From Anaerohalosphaera lusitana (GTDB lineage: Bacteria; Planctomycetota; Phycisphaerae; Sedimentisphaerales; Anaerohalosphaeraceae), in NCBI RefSeq assembly GCF_002007645.1, contig NZ_CP019791.1:496001-560000 (forward strand): 64,000 nt of DNA, in the 5' to 3' direction. Positions within the stretch are counted from its first letter, which is position 1, and each line of letters begins with the position of its first letter. The translations under genes were made by a program, and so were the position numbers. A model generated the notes under the pieces. It saw nothing but the letters and a program-made list of their open reading frames with translations, ran no database searches and had not been told where the DNA came from. Shown here one piece after another: positions 20,831-29,935 of this stretch.

Positions 20831-21775
20831 ATGTTCACGAATCGCGAAATAGTAACCGTAGGCATTTCACCATGCTGGGACATAACCTGCCGCGTTAAGG
20901 GCATCGACTGGGGCAGTCATGAAACGATCGATGCCCAGTATTCCGTGCCCGCAGGCAAGGCACTCAACGTATCCCGCGCGCTCGCACAGCTTGACATCCC
21001 AAGCACCGCGACCGGCTTATGGGGCAGTGACGATTATCAGCAGATGCTGTCGACCATCGCCCAGCTCAGTGAAAACATCACACCTGACTTCGTCGCGGTT
21101 CCCGGCTCGACGCGGCGCAACATCACAATCGCCGACACTTTCAACCAGCGGGAGATGCATCTGCGCAGTCCCTCTACACTTGCGAACCCCGAGTCGCTTG
21201 ACCGGCTCGAACAAAAACTTCTTTCGCTCGCTAGCGAAAACAAGCTGTTCGTATTTGCCGGCTCACTACCCACCGGGGAACTTCTCGAGCGAATTGCAAC
21301 CATCATCGAAAAACTGCACCAGGCAAAAGCCGCCGTAGCACTCGACACGTCCGGCCCGGCCCTGCGTACGCTTGTCGAAGCAGGTCACGTCAGCATCATA
21401 AAACCGAACATCGAAGAGCTCAGCGAACTCACCGGCGCCCAGCTTTCCGACGATCCTCATCAATTGATCGCATCCACAAAACCGCTGCTGGAGGAAGTGG
21501 ACATTGTTCTGCTCAGCCGTGGTGCCGGCGGCGCAATCGCGATTACTCGTGAAGGCAGTGTTTCAGGGGCATTCCGCGGCAAGGCCCAGCCGGTAACCCA
21601 CACCGTCGGTTGCGGCGACTATCTCCTTGCGGGCTTTCTCACGGGCCTGACCCAGGTCGGCGAAAGCGGCTTCGCACTGCAGCGTGGCCTGCTGACCGCC
21701 ACTGCCAGAGCCTTCGGCGTCAAGCCCACCGACCTCTCTCTGGCAAATCAGATCGAGCTCAAAGTGGTCAAATAA
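20831..21775 (+). CDS. PfkB-family sugar kinase, 1-phosphofructokinase-like
   Basis: The 314-residue protein belongs to the PfkB/ribokinase superfamily and by layout to the 1-phosphofructokinase/tagatose-6-phosphate kinase (FruK/LacC) group: PAGKALNVSRAL is the first signature and HTVGCGDYLLAGF the second, with Asp263 as the catalytic base. SIIKPNIEEL is a further match to this group. It would phosphorylate a sugar phosphate with ATP in the cytosol; the exact substrate cannot be read from sequence. It follows ftsK after 33 bases and may be read from the same transcript. There is no PTS gene nearby. Confidence 0.85.
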   Translation: MFTNREIVTVGISPCWDITCRVKGIDWGSHETIDAQYSVPAGKALNVSRALAQLDIPSTATGLWGSDDYQQMLSTIAQLSENITPDFVAVPGSTRRNITIADTFNQREMHLRSPSTLANPESLDRLEQKLLSLASENKLFVFAGSLPTGELLERIATIIEKLHQAKAAVALDTSGPALRTLVEAGHVSIIKPNIEELSELTGAQLSDDPHQLIASTKPLLEEVDIVLLSRGAGGAIAITREGSVSGAFRGKAQPVTHTVGCGDYLLAGFLTGLTQVGESGFALQRGLLTATARAFGVKPTDLSLANQIELKVVK

Positions 21776-21882
21776 GAGATTGCTCGTATTTCGACTAAGC
21801 AAAACCGACCCAGTACTTCTGACAATTGCGAACATCCCTATTATTTTGGCGGTATTTTTCTAAAATTCTGCAACTGGGTGGA

Positions 21883-21905
21883 TTTATAACCGTCAAAGTT
21901 ATAAA
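21883..21905. promoter_or_regulatory. Dyad upstream of the double-thioredoxin gene
   Basis: TTTATAAC (21883-21890) and GTTATAAA (21898-21905) form eight perfect pairs around seven bases, 82 bases before the start codon at 21987. The size and spacing suit a dimeric repressor or activator; each arm also contains a TATAAC, which resembles a -10 box. Confidence 0.4.
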
Positions 21906-21986
21906 CTTGAGTTAAACCAGCCTTCGATCCCCAGCTTCAGAATCGAATTTACGCAAAATATCTTTTGTTTACAGGAAGAAAAAGAG

Positions 21987-23912
21987 ATGAAATTATTCGC
22001 CAGAAACCTTCTGTTATTGACGATCTCAGCCTTAATGACCTCATCTGTGATCGGTGCCGATCTGCCCGACCAGTGGTACAAGGATTTCGCCAAAGCCAAA
22101 CAGACCGCAAAACAGGAAGACAAGCCGATCCTGGCCGTATTTTCCGCAGCATGGTGCGGACCCTGTCAGGCCATGGTAAAATCGGTCTATCCTAAAGACA
22201 ATGTAAAGCAATATCTGAATGATTGGGTTCCCGTCTACATCGATGAGGCTGATTATCCGCAGGTCGTCAGAAAATTCAACGTCCGCGCTTTCCCCACATT
22301 CGTCTTGCTTAATTCCCAAGGTGCCGAGGCAGGTCGATTTGTCGGCGGTGCCCAGGATGGTGAGGGTTTCATAAAGCGGATCGAAGACGCCTCAGCCATG
22401 CAGGAAAAGATGGCGGAGATAGAAAAGAAGCTCGCCGAAAACCCCGGTGATATCCAGACCCTTCTCGAAAAAGCGGAGCTTACTTCGTCTGTTGACCGCA
22501 ACGGTGCTGTCGAGATCTACGAAAAAGCATATAGAATTGACTCGGATAAGTTCATGGAGCTGGCCGACCCGCAGGTCGCAAGCTATATCAAAAACCGCGT
22601 CGAATTCGAGCAGCAGATCAAACGTGCCAACGCTATGGTCGAAAAGAATCCCGAAAATGCCCGACCTTACATAAAGCGTGCAAACATATATTTGGGCGAC
22701 AGTTTCACAAAGGACCTTTCATATAATCCCGCCACGTTGCCGAAGGCCCTTGCGGATTTGCAAAAGGCTCTCGAGCTTGGCCCGAAAAATACCGAACAGG
22801 TCGAAGAGACCGTTACGTTCCTCACCGCGTGGCAGGATCAGGAAAACGCGGACGACAAGCTCGCAGAATTTGTGGAAAAATATCCGGACAGTGCACACAC
22901 GCCATTCGCCCAGTACCGTCTATATGCTTCAGCGATGGAAAGCGAGAATGCCGACAAGGCTGTAAAGCACCTTGAGCAGGCGGCCAAGACCGCTCCAGAC
23001 GGCAGGTTCGCCGACTGGCTCAACGCTCGTCTGGCAGAAATGAACGCTGAACAGGAAGTCGAAAAGCTCAATATTGAAGCTCCCAAACTCAGTGTCGCTG
23101 AATACATAAAAGGTGAACCGGTCACGATGACCGAGGGCAATGTCTACGTCATCGAGTTCTGGGCCACATGGTGTCCCCCCTGCAGAGCGAGCATTCCGCA
23201 CCTGACGGAACTGCAGGAAAAATACGAAAACGCTACGATCATAGGCATCTCCAACGAAGGCGCAGACAAGGTCAAGCCTTTCGTGGAAGAAAAGGGCGAC
23301 GAGATGGCCTATACTGTCGCAGTTGACGACGACCGTTCGATGAGCAAGGCATATATGGATACCTACGGTGTCCGCGGCATCCCGCATGCCTTCATTGTTG
23401 ACCAGCAGGGTAAGATCGTCTGGCACGGGCATCCGCTTGACGGACTCGATGAGGTCCTGCCACAGGTCATCGACGGCAACTTCGATCAGTTGGCATATTT
23501 AAAAGAAAAGAAGCTCGAACAGGCTCAGAGCGAAAAACTGCTTGCCGCTTATAAAGGCTACTTCCAGAACATAAAGGACAATCCGGAAAAGGCAGAAGAG
23601 CAGGCGCAATATGTACTTGAAAATACCGAAGACGACGCGAACATGCTAAACGCTCTGGCGTGGCGTATACTTACGAACGTCCCCGAAGAAAAAAGGGACA
23701 TCAATCTGGCACTAGAGGCCGCGAAAAAGGCTCTGGAGATCGACCCCAACGCACAGATCTATGACACTTACGCGCTGGCATGCTTCCAGGCCGGGCAGAT
23801 CGAAGAAGCCATTGCCAACCAGAGCAAGGCAGTCAGCATGACCGAAGAAAAAGAGTGGAAGGACAAGCTCCAGGCCACGCTCGAAAAGTACAAAGCCGCG
23901 GCAACGCAGTAG
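21987..23912 (+). CDS. Exported protein with two thioredoxin domains and TPR-like repeats
   Basis: The 641-residue protein has a signal peptide (MKLFARNLLLL to about residue 23, cleavage near VIGA-DLP). A first thioredoxin domain (about 30-135) has the active site W56-C57-G-P-C60. A helical, TPR-like part follows (about 150-345). A second TlpA/ResA-like domain (about 360-500) has W395-C396-P-P-C399, and a final TPR region ends the protein. Both CxxC pairs are intact, so it probably reduces or relays disulfides outside the cytoplasm, with the TPRs holding partners. The ATG at 21987 has GAAAAAGAG upstream. It lies alone, between a dyad and a terminator. Confidence 0.88.
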   Translation: MKLFARNLLLLTISALMTSSVIGADLPDQWYKDFAKAKQTAKQEDKPILAVFSAAWCGPCQAMVKSVYPKDNVKQYLNDWVPVYIDEADYPQVVRKFNVRAFPTFVLLNSQGAEAGRFVGGAQDGEGFIKRIEDASAMQEKMAEIEKKLAENPGDIQTLLEKAELTSSVDRNGAVEIYEKAYRIDSDKFMELADPQVASYIKNRVEFEQQIKRANAMVEKNPENARPYIKRANIYLGDSFTKDLSYNPATLPKALADLQKALELGPKNTEQVEETVTFLTAWQDQENADDKLAEFVEKYPDSAHTPFAQYRLYASAMESENADKAVKHLEQAAKTAPDGRFADWLNARLAEMNAEQEVEKLNIEAPKLSVAEYIKGEPVTMTEGNVYVIEFWATWCPPCRASIPHLTELQEKYENATIIGISNEGADKVKPFVEEKGDEMAYTVAVDDDRSMSKAYMDTYGVRGIPHAFIVDQQGKIVWHGHPLDGLDEVLPQVIDGNFDQLAYLKEKKLEQAQSEKLLAAYKGYFQNIKDNPEKAEEQAQYVLENTEDDANMLNALAWRILTNVPEEKRDINLALEAAKKALEIDPNAQIYDTYALACFQAGQIEEAIANQSKAVSMTEEKEWKDKLQATLEKYKAAATQ

Positions 23913-24003
23913 GGTATTGAATGGTTTAGAAGTTGTCTGCCAACTGGTGCGGACAATTTTAATCTTTCAGTTACTGAAGAGAAACTCTTTCTGGAAATCA
24001 TAG

Positions 24004-24040
24004 CCCGCAGTCGATACAATCCGGCTGTGGGTTTTTCTTT
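24004..24040 (+). terminator. Intrinsic terminator after the double-thioredoxin gene
   Basis: CCCGCAG (24004-24010) pairs with CTGTGGG (24025-24031, one G-T pair), followed by TTTTTCTTTT. It is 92 bases past the stop at 23912. Confidence 0.75.
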
Positions 24041-24067
24041 TGTTATTTTTCAAGGAGAGTTGTGAAC

Positions 24068-26599
24068 ATGAAGAAGATGTGGCTGTTGTTAATTGTGTGT
24101 GCGATTTGCTGTGTGAATTTCTCAATCGCTTTCGCCGAGATCGCGATAATCCCCAAACCCGTCAAAGTCGTAGAGCAGTCCGGCAGTTTCACGCTTAATG
24201 CTCAAACAAAACTTCTGACCAGCGAACCAAGTATAGCTGAACGCTGCCGAACAATGTTCACACTCGCGACCGGCTTCGCGTTTCCCGTCGCGGACACAAG
24301 GCCGGCCTCAAACTATATCGCCCTGACCATCGATCCGTCACTGGATGATCTGAGCGAAGAGGCATATCGCCTGACGGTCGATACTGACTCGGTCGCCATT
24401 CGTGCGAATCATACTCGTGGCCTTTATTACGGCCTGCAGACCCTGCGACAACTCCTGCCTGTCGAGATATACAGCGACACCAAAGTCGCCGCGGTCGACT
24501 GGAAAATTCCCGCTGTGCGTATCGAAGACGAGCCCCGCTTCCAGTGGCGCGGCATGATGCTCGACTGCTCACGCCAGTTCTTCCCCGCCGAGTTCGTCAA
24601 GGACTACATAGACTGGCTCGCTGTTCACAAGATCAACCTCTTCCACTGGCACCTGACCGATGATGACGGTTGGCGCATCGAGATCAAGCAGTATCCAAAA
24701 CTTACCGAGCTTGGCGCATGGCGCGGCGAAGACGAGGTTCTGCCTCCTTCACGCGGCAGCGGTGCTGAACGCTACGGAGGATTCTATACACACGAACAGA
24801 TCCGCGAAATCGTTGCTTATGCAGCCGAGAGAAACATCCGCATCATGCCCGAGATCGACGTCCCGGGCCACGGCAGGGCGGCGACAGCGTCTTATCCCGA
24901 GATTCTATGTGAAGGCGTCGGCGATACCAAAAGCGTGCAGGGCATATCGAAAAACGTCTGGTGCGCAGGCCGTGAAGAAAACTTCGAAATGCTCGATGCC
25001 ATCATTGCCGAAACCGCCGAGCTGTTTCCCTTCGAATACATTCACATCGGCGGCGATGAGGTCAACCAGAAAGCCTGGGCAAACTGCTCCCGCTGCAAAA
25101 AACTCATGCAGCAAAAAGGGTTCCAGAACACCGCCCAGATACAGAACTACTTCATCAAGCGGATGGAAAAGATCGTTCGCAATCACGGTAAGAACATGAT
25201 CGGATGGAACGAAATACTCCATGGCGGAAAGCTCGAACAGGATACTGCGATCATGTCCTGGATCGGTACAGGTCCGGGCATTCACGCAGCGAAGCTCGGC
25301 CATCCTGTGATCATGGCGCCGGGCCCGTATATGTATTTCGACATGAAGCAGGCACCCGGCGAACGCGGCCACTGGTGGGCGGGCATCGTCACCACTGAAA
25401 AGTCCTACTCGTTCGATCCGTTTGATTTCGACCTGCCCGAAGACAAAGTCAAAAATATCTTCGGCGTCCAGGCATGCCTCTGGTCCGAGTATCTAAATGA
25501 ACCGCCGCATTACGCAGAGCATCAATCCTACCCGCGCATCTGCGCACTGTCAGAGGTCGGCTGGACACCGCAGAAGCTTCGCGAATACGAAGACTTCAAC
25601 ACACGGCTCGGCAAGCACCTGCCGCGTCTGGGCAAGCTCGGCATTCACTACCGAGTGCCGCAACCCACCGCTGTCATTGACAAGGGTGTGGTAACCATAC
25701 AACCGCCGTTCGAAGATACCCAGGTCCGCTATACCACCAACGGAACCGAACCGACGGAATACTCTAAGCTCTACACCGGGCCATTTGAATGCGCGGACCC
25801 GGACAAACTTCGCTGCAGAACTTACATGGGTGACAATGCAAGCGGCGTAAAGAAAGGCGCCGAACGTGCAGACGCCGCGAAATGGAAACCGTCAATGCTT
25901 TCAGCGCAATTCAAGCCTGTCGACTTTGATATCACCGACACGATCAACAAGGGCGGCGTATGGTATGCGACGTTCGACTACACCAGCGGCGCACACAAAC
26001 TCGTTATCCGTTCAGTTGAGCTGCTTTGCGACGGCAAGACCATCGCCAGAGACGAACACCAGGGCGAAACAGGAACCCGCGACGCGAACAACAAGTACCG
26101 CCTGCCGGTCGACAGCTATGACCCGGAGGCTAAATACGTACTCCGTGCGGATATCCGGGCCGACGGCGGAACGAACTCACACGGAGGTATCGTCATCGAA
26201 CGTTCGCCATACCTCGAACCCGCTGCCGCGGTCACGACGTCCATGAACGCGTACGGCAGCAACACCCCCGAAAACGCCGTCGACTACAACCGCGGCACAT
26301 ACTTCTGGACAAACCATCCGCCCAGGAAGGGCGACCTCTTCACGTTTACCTTCGACGAACCGGTAACCGCTGACCAGCTCGAGGTTCGCACCGGCATGCC
26401 CAGCCAGGCAAACCGCGATATCCTCACCGACGGTATCGTTGAGATTTCTTCCGACGGCAAGACTTTCACCGAAGCGGGCGGTTTCGAAATGGGCACCGCA
26501 AAGGTCGAACTGACCCAAAAGCTCAAGGCCGTACGCATCCGCGTCACAGCCGACTCACCTGAAAGCTGGCTCATCATTCAGGACATTGTCCTTAAATGA
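24068..26599 (+). CDS. Secreted beta-N-acetylhexosaminidase, GH20
   Basis: The 843-residue protein would cut terminal N-acetylglucosamine or N-acetylgalactosamine from glycans. A signal peptide (about 1-24) precedes an N-terminal GH20b domain (about 25-145) and the catalytic barrel (about 150-490). The substrate-assisted catalytic pair is D330-E331 in HIGGDEVNQ. The ending AVRIRVTADSPESWLIIQDIVLK and the preceding beta-rich part fit a discoidin (F5/8C) carbohydrate-binding domain; a chitobiase C-terminal-like module lies between (RYTTNGTEPT). The ATG at 24068 follows AAGGAGA; a GTG at 24062 is possible. It is flanked by terminators, hence monocistronic. With the sulfatases it points to use of sulfated aminoglycans. 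Confidence 0.93.
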   Translation: MKKMWLLLIVCAICCVNFSIAFAEIAIIPKPVKVVEQSGSFTLNAQTKLLTSEPSIAERCRTMFTLATGFAFPVADTRPASNYIALTIDPSLDDLSEEAYRLTVDTDSVAIRANHTRGLYYGLQTLRQLLPVEIYSDTKVAAVDWKIPAVRIEDEPRFQWRGMMLDCSRQFFPAEFVKDYIDWLAVHKINLFHWHLTDDDGWRIEIKQYPKLTELGAWRGEDEVLPPSRGSGAERYGGFYTHEQIREIVAYAAERNIRIMPEIDVPGHGRAATASYPEILCEGVGDTKSVQGISKNVWCAGREENFEMLDAIIAETAELFPFEYIHIGGDEVNQKAWANCSRCKKLMQQKGFQNTAQIQNYFIKRMEKIVRNHGKNMIGWNEILHGGKLEQDTAIMSWIGTGPGIHAAKLGHPVIMAPGPYMYFDMKQAPGERGHWWAGIVTTEKSYSFDPFDFDLPEDKVKNIFGVQACLWSEYLNEPPHYAEHQSYPRICALSEVGWTPQKLREYEDFNTRLGKHLPRLGKLGIHYRVPQPTAVIDKGVVTIQPPFEDTQVRYTTNGTEPTEYSKLYTGPFECADPDKLRCRTYMGDNASGVKKGAERADAAKWKPSMLSAQFKPVDFDITDTINKGGVWYATFDYTSGAHKLVIRSVELLCDGKTIARDEHQGETGTRDANNKYRLPVDSYDPEAKYVLRADIRADGGTNSHGGIVIERSPYLEPAAAVTTSMNAYGSNTPENAVDYNRGTYFWTNHPPRKGDLFTFTFDEPVTADQLEVRTGMPSQANRDILTDGIVEISSDGKTFTEAGGFEMGTAKVELTQKLKAVRIRVTADSPESWLIIQDIVLK

Positions 26600-26624
26600 T
26601 CCAGCCCGCATAATCATGATATCA

Positions 26625-26655
26625 AGGGATCGCATGAATTGTGCGGTCCCTTTTC
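26625..26655 (+). terminator. Intrinsic terminator after the GH20 gene
   Basis: AGGGATCGCA (26625-26634) pairs with TGCGGTCCCT (26642-26651; one G-T pair), followed by TTTT. It lies 25 bases past the stop codon. Confidence 0.75.
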
Positions 26656-26781
26656 TATTTACCTGATGGCACCGTTTTTTTACAGCCTTTACATCCATGC
26701 GCCGACACTATAACATAGTTGAATTCTCCGGCCTGAAAAAGTTGGACGGATTATTTATCACAAACGCAGCCAGGACATACT

Positions 26782-27258
26782 ATGGATATGAATTTTGACA
26801 TGCAGGAACTGATCGGTCTTCTGATGGCCTTTACGCTCGGAGGTCTGATCGGCATCGAACGTGAGATAAACGGCAAGCCCGCCGGCCTGCGAACCAATAT
26901 AATCATCTGCGTCGGAGCAGCGGCGTTCACAGTGCTCGGCCGTCACTTTGCCGGCGAAGCAACAGAAGAAGTGCCCGAAGCGTTTGCGCGGCTCGCGGCA
27001 GGAATCATCACCGGTGTTGGTTTTCTCGGCGGCGGCGTGCTCATCCGCGAAGGAAGCACCGTTCATGGCCTGACCACTGCTGCGAGCATATGGCTCGTCA
27101 CCAGCATCGGCATCGCCTGCGGCATCGGTTCCTACGCACTTGCGATCACTGTAACGCTGCTCGCACTGGTCGTTCTGCTCGGTCTCTCACCTGTCGCCCA
27201 CCGTATCCGCGATGTCAAGGACGAAGAACACCGTCGCGATTCCCGGGGTGAAGAATAG
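26782..27258 (+). CDS. MgtC/SapB-family membrane protein
   Basis: The 158-residue protein shows the MgtC/SapB signature: four to five hydrophobic helices, GGLIGIEREINGKPAGLRTNI near the N-terminus and GVGFLGGGVLIREGSTVHGLTTAASIW in the middle. MgtC in Salmonella acts on the F1Fo ATP synthase and in Mg2+ or acid stress; most homologues are less well known. It lacks the C-terminal soluble domain of MgtC proper and resembles the short SapB/YhiD form. The ATG at 26782 has CAGGA upstream. A TPR-like gene follows after seven bases. Confidence 0.9.
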   Translation: MDMNFDMQELIGLLMAFTLGGLIGIEREINGKPAGLRTNIIICVGAAAFTVLGRHFAGEATEEVPEAFARLAAGIITGVGFLGGGVLIREGSTVHGLTTAASIWLVTSIGIACGIGSYALAITVTLLALVVLLGLSPVAHRIRDVKDEEHRRDSRGEE

Positions 27259-27265
27259 AAACGCA

Positions 27266-28051
27266 ATGATAGATTTCATCCGCCATCTACTCGCTGTTCC
27301 CCTCCAGATGCTCGTCTTCGCCGCGAGGATATTGCCGATCCACAGGCTGCCTCTGCTCAAGGCAATCTGGGATCTCACCGCCGATCCGCAATGGGGCGCA
27401 CGTCTGATCAAAGAAACGGCTTTCGTGAAATCCCTCGCGGACGCACGCCGGCTCACCGACCGTCTGCTCTCGCAGAAAAATGACGGCCGACTCTACCTCG
27501 CCATAGGCCAGCTCGAACTCGATCCAGGCGGCGATCCCGTCGCTGCCTACAACTGGATACATCGCGCCCGCCAGACGGATTGCACAAATCAGGAATGGCT
27601 GCTCTATCTCGAACTGATCCTCTCCCGCCATCTGCCCCAGTGCGACCCAGGCGACATCGCCGACCGAATTCTCGCCCGCAATGACCTGCCGATGCACTAC
27701 ACCGCGACCGCACTCTCGATAAAGGCACAGCTCGCGATTAGCAATAATGATTTCGACCGTGCCGACCGCATTCTCGACCGCATGCTGGAGGTGCAGGACG
27801 ATGCGAACGTTCATTTTCTCAAGTGGGTCTGTGCACAGGCTCGAAATGACGAACAAAAAGCCGAATACCACCGCCGCAGATTCGCCAAACAGACTTCCGC
27901 CGACCAGTACTTTCTGACGCTCGCCCACGGCTGGCTCAGGCTGCACAACGAGCCGAACGCCCGCGAATGTCTAAGCTTTGCACAGCAAAAAGGTGTAACG
28001 CGCGAACAAATCGAAAAATTTGACGCACAATTAGTAAAACTGTTGGACTGA
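27266..28051 (+). CDS. TPR-like helical protein of unknown function
   Basis: A 261-residue protein with no recognised family. Residues 5-22 (FIRHLLAVPLQMLVFAARIL) could be one membrane helix or amphipathic segment; the rest looks like helical repeats of TPR type (for example RADRILDRMLEVQDDANVHF and YFLTLAHGWLRLHNEPNARE). It may be a scaffold. The ATG at 27266 is seven bases after the mgtC-like gene's stop and GGGGTGAAG serves both positions. In-frame upstream starts lie within the previous gene and are less likely. The M50 gene follows after 26 bases, so the three probably form an operon. Confidence 0.75.
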   Translation: MIDFIRHLLAVPLQMLVFAARILPIHRLPLLKAIWDLTADPQWGARLIKETAFVKSLADARRLTDRLLSQKNDGRLYLAIGQLELDPGGDPVAAYNWIHRARQTDCTNQEWLLYLELILSRHLPQCDPGDIADRILARNDLPMHYTATALSIKAQLAISNNDFDRADRILDRMLEVQDDANVHFLKWVCAQARNDEQKAEYHRRRFAKQTSADQYFLTLAHGWLRLHNEPNARECLSFAQQKGVTREQIEKFDAQLVKLLD

Positions 28052-28077
28052 CCGACATATTTTCCAAGGATCAGATC

Positions 28078-28674
28078 GTGAATTTCGACTTGAACTTCTT
28101 ACTTTCTCTTTTGCCCGGACTCGTGGTGGGGCTGACCATACACGAAGCCTCGCACGCGCTCTCCGCAAAGTGGCTGGGCGACAGGACCGCCGAAAAAATG
28201 GGGCGAATAAGCCTCAACCCCCTCGACCATTTTTCCCCGACAGGATTTCTGGCATTTTTCCTGCTCGGTTTCGGCTGGGGAAAGCCCGTTATAGTAAATC
28301 TGTATAACTTCAAGAAACCCCGCTTCCACTACCTGCTGACCTCGCTCGCAGGCCCGGCCTCGAACCTCCTGGTAGCTTGTATCTCTCTGGCTCTGCTGTA
28401 CTTACATCCTACCGGCATGTTGCGCAATGCCCTTAAATCCATCTTCTTGATCAACTGCCTGCTCGCGACGTTTAACCTCCTGCCGATACCCCCGCTCGAC
28501 GGCAGCAAGATCTGGCCCTGCCTGATACCGGGCATGAAACCGGCCTTCTCAGGCAAAACAAATCTCATCTGGGTCGGTGTGGTCATAATAGGCCTCTACA
28601 GCGGCGCGGTCGACAGAATCATAACCCCCGTTCTCACCTTCGTGCACAGTCTCATCCCCGCACTTCCCGGTTAG
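28078..28674 (+). CDS. Small M50-family site-2 metalloprotease
   Basis: The 198-residue membrane protein belongs to the M50 (site-2 protease) family. Zinc ligands are in H22-E23-A-S-H26 in the first helix; the third ligand is the Asp of NLLPIPPLDGSKIW near residue 141. About five membrane segments are seen. There is no PDZ or CBS domain, which makes it a minimal form like the short YwhC/Rip-like group. Such enzymes cut membrane-bound substrates such as anti-sigma factors; no candidate is adjacent. The GTG at 28078 has AAGGA upstream. The 3' end overlaps the convergent 28671-29318 gene by four bases. Confidence 0.88.
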   Translation: MNFDLNFLLSLLPGLVVGLTIHEASHALSAKWLGDRTAEKMGRISLNPLDHFSPTGFLAFFLLGFGWGKPVIVNLYNFKKPRFHYLLTSLAGPASNLLVACISLALLYLHPTGMLRNALKSIFLINCLLATFNLLPIPPLDGSKIWPCLIPGMKPAFSGKTNLIWVGVVIIGLYSGAVDRIITPVLTFVHSLIPALPG

Positions 28675-29318
28675 GCCGCAATTTTCTGAAAGCTTTTGGT
28701 GTTTTTCCCGGAAATAATATAAGTCGTAAAACCCGCAAGTACAAACATCAGAACATCAGATACGCCGAATATAAACCCGGCTTTTTCAGGATAGAAGGCG
28801 AATTCTCCGACGTCTTCCATGATTTTTTCCTTGGCTGTTTCTCTCAAAGACTGCTTCTCTTTAGCATCGATCGAGTCCCAATACCCCTTCGCTTCCTCCC
28901 AGATTCCCACAGGAAAATTGCCTTTGTCCCACCATCTTTGGTTATTCACCACTGCAGGCCACTGTACTTTTTTGCCCTGCCTTTCGAGATCATCTGCCAA
29001 AATATGTGCGATGTAAGCGACCATCAATTCATCATGTTCGATGTTTTCAGAAGTATCGGCAGTCGTTTTTCGTGTGAATTCCATGTTTTCAGCAGTTGTT
29101 TCAATGAATTTGCCCAGCAAAATGGCACTAGATGCTATCACTATAGCCAAGAAAACCTTTGATTTGTTCCCCTCTGAGCCGGAAGCAAAGCAGATACCCA
29201 CCGAAGCACTTACCGCCCAGGCAAATACCCCGGCTTTGATCCCTGTTAGGTAAGCAATGATTCCCCAAATGAGACAAATTAGCAGACCTGCGATGACACA
29301 ATTCACCAAGCGTTTCAC
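28671..29318 (-). CDS. Membrane protein of unknown family
   Basis: A 215-residue protein with two or three N-terminal helices (about 8-26, 31-46 and 54-70), a soluble middle part rich in Glu, Lys and Trp (VNNQRWWDKGNFPVGIWEEAKGYWDSI) and one helix near the C-terminus (about 185-203). I recognise no family. The start is GTG at 29318 with GAGGAG eight bases upstream, a good ribosome-binding site. It is the only minus-strand gene in a long plus-strand stretch, and its base composition looks somewhat more AT-rich than its neighbours, so it may have been acquired separately. Confidence 0.75.
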   Translation of the reverse strand: MKRLVNCVIAGLLICLIWGIIAYLTGIKAGVFAWAVSASVGICFASGSEGNKSKVFLAIVIASSAILLGKFIETTAENMEFTRKTTADTSENIEHDELMVAYIAHILADDLERQGKKVQWPAVVNNQRWWDKGNFPVGIWEEAKGYWDSIDAKEKQSLRETAKEKIMEDVGEFAFYPEKAGFIFGVSDVLMFVLAGFTTYIISGKNTKSFQKIAA

Positions 29319-29863
29319 TGGTATCTCCTCTTGGATATTTAATCATAAGTTTTTGTGTCATCCTCCAGTTAAAAACTATAAACCGTGGAGCTAAAATCAA
29401 CTATAGACTCTGTTTTTAAAGATAATCCGGTGATACTACGGTAATAAGTGTATGATAATGTCGTTATCGATAGGGAAGTCCTCATCATTCAATAATGAAC
29501 CAGTTTTAATCAGTCTTTTCCCGGTTTTAAGCTTTCCTGCCTAAGTTTTTACCCGCTTTTTGGCACTTTTCTCACGCCCGGGCGAGTTTTTATCTTGAAT
29601 TTTGCCCGCCAAACTGTAAACTGCCGCTTTGAATTTGTCCTGTCGCACGGGGTAGTTATGCTCAATGCGTGGGGCTGACAGCTATCGCGGCATGGTCAGC
29701 TCAAGCCTCCGACAGGATCCGATCGGTTCGTTCGACGAACCCCGCGAGCGCAGAATATGCATCTACGCCCACAAGCGGTAATACTTGGCAAAAAGTACGT
29801 CAAACAGCGACAGACCCCATTATCAGGCCTGAAATCGCGGTTTGCATGAATGTGAATAAACGT
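29319..29863. other. Gene-free stretch with RNA-like structure
   Basis: 545 bases between the minus-strand membrane protein and tRNA-Gln. The left part (29319-29600) is AT-rich and holds only promoter-like sequence. The right part holds a nested stem structure (29638-29717) and a hairpin GGTTCGT-TCG-ACGAACC at 29725-29741. I see no convincing coding region here. Confidence 0.6.
29638..29717 (+). ncRNA. Possible structured RNA upstream of tRNA-Gln
   Basis: TCCTGTCG (29638-29645) pairs perfectly with CGACAGGA (29710-29717), closing an 80-base unit. Inside it GCTGAC (29674-29679) pairs with GTCAGC (29695-29700), extended outward by one G-T and one G-C pair; a small ATGC/GCGT stem lies at 29658-29670. 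The result would be a three-way junction. It lacks the T-arm and D-arm sequences of a tRNA and does not match SRP RNA. The strand is assumed from its neighbours. Compensatory changes in relatives are needed to confirm it. Confidence 0.35.
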
Positions 29864-29935
29864 TACCCGGTGGTGTAATCGGCAACACTCGAGGTTTTGA
29901 TCCTCGCATTCCAGGTTCAAGTCCTGGCCGGGTAG
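29864..29935 (+). tRNA. tRNA-Gln (anticodon TTG)
   Basis: A 72-base cloverleaf. Acceptor stem TACCCGG (29864-29870) pairs with CCGGGTA (29928-29934), with G as discriminator. The anticodon arm CGAGG-TTTTGAT-CCTCG places TTG at positions 34-36, reading CAA. The T-arm is CCAGG-TTCAAGT-CCTGG. CCA is not encoded. The initial T is typical of glutamine tRNAs. It lies 104 bases before glmU. Confidence 0.95.

Noticed and set aside
29638-29717. A second tRNA upstream of tRNA-Gln
   Set aside because: The closing stem and length suit a tRNA, but no T-arm or anticodon stem of the right form can be drawn.
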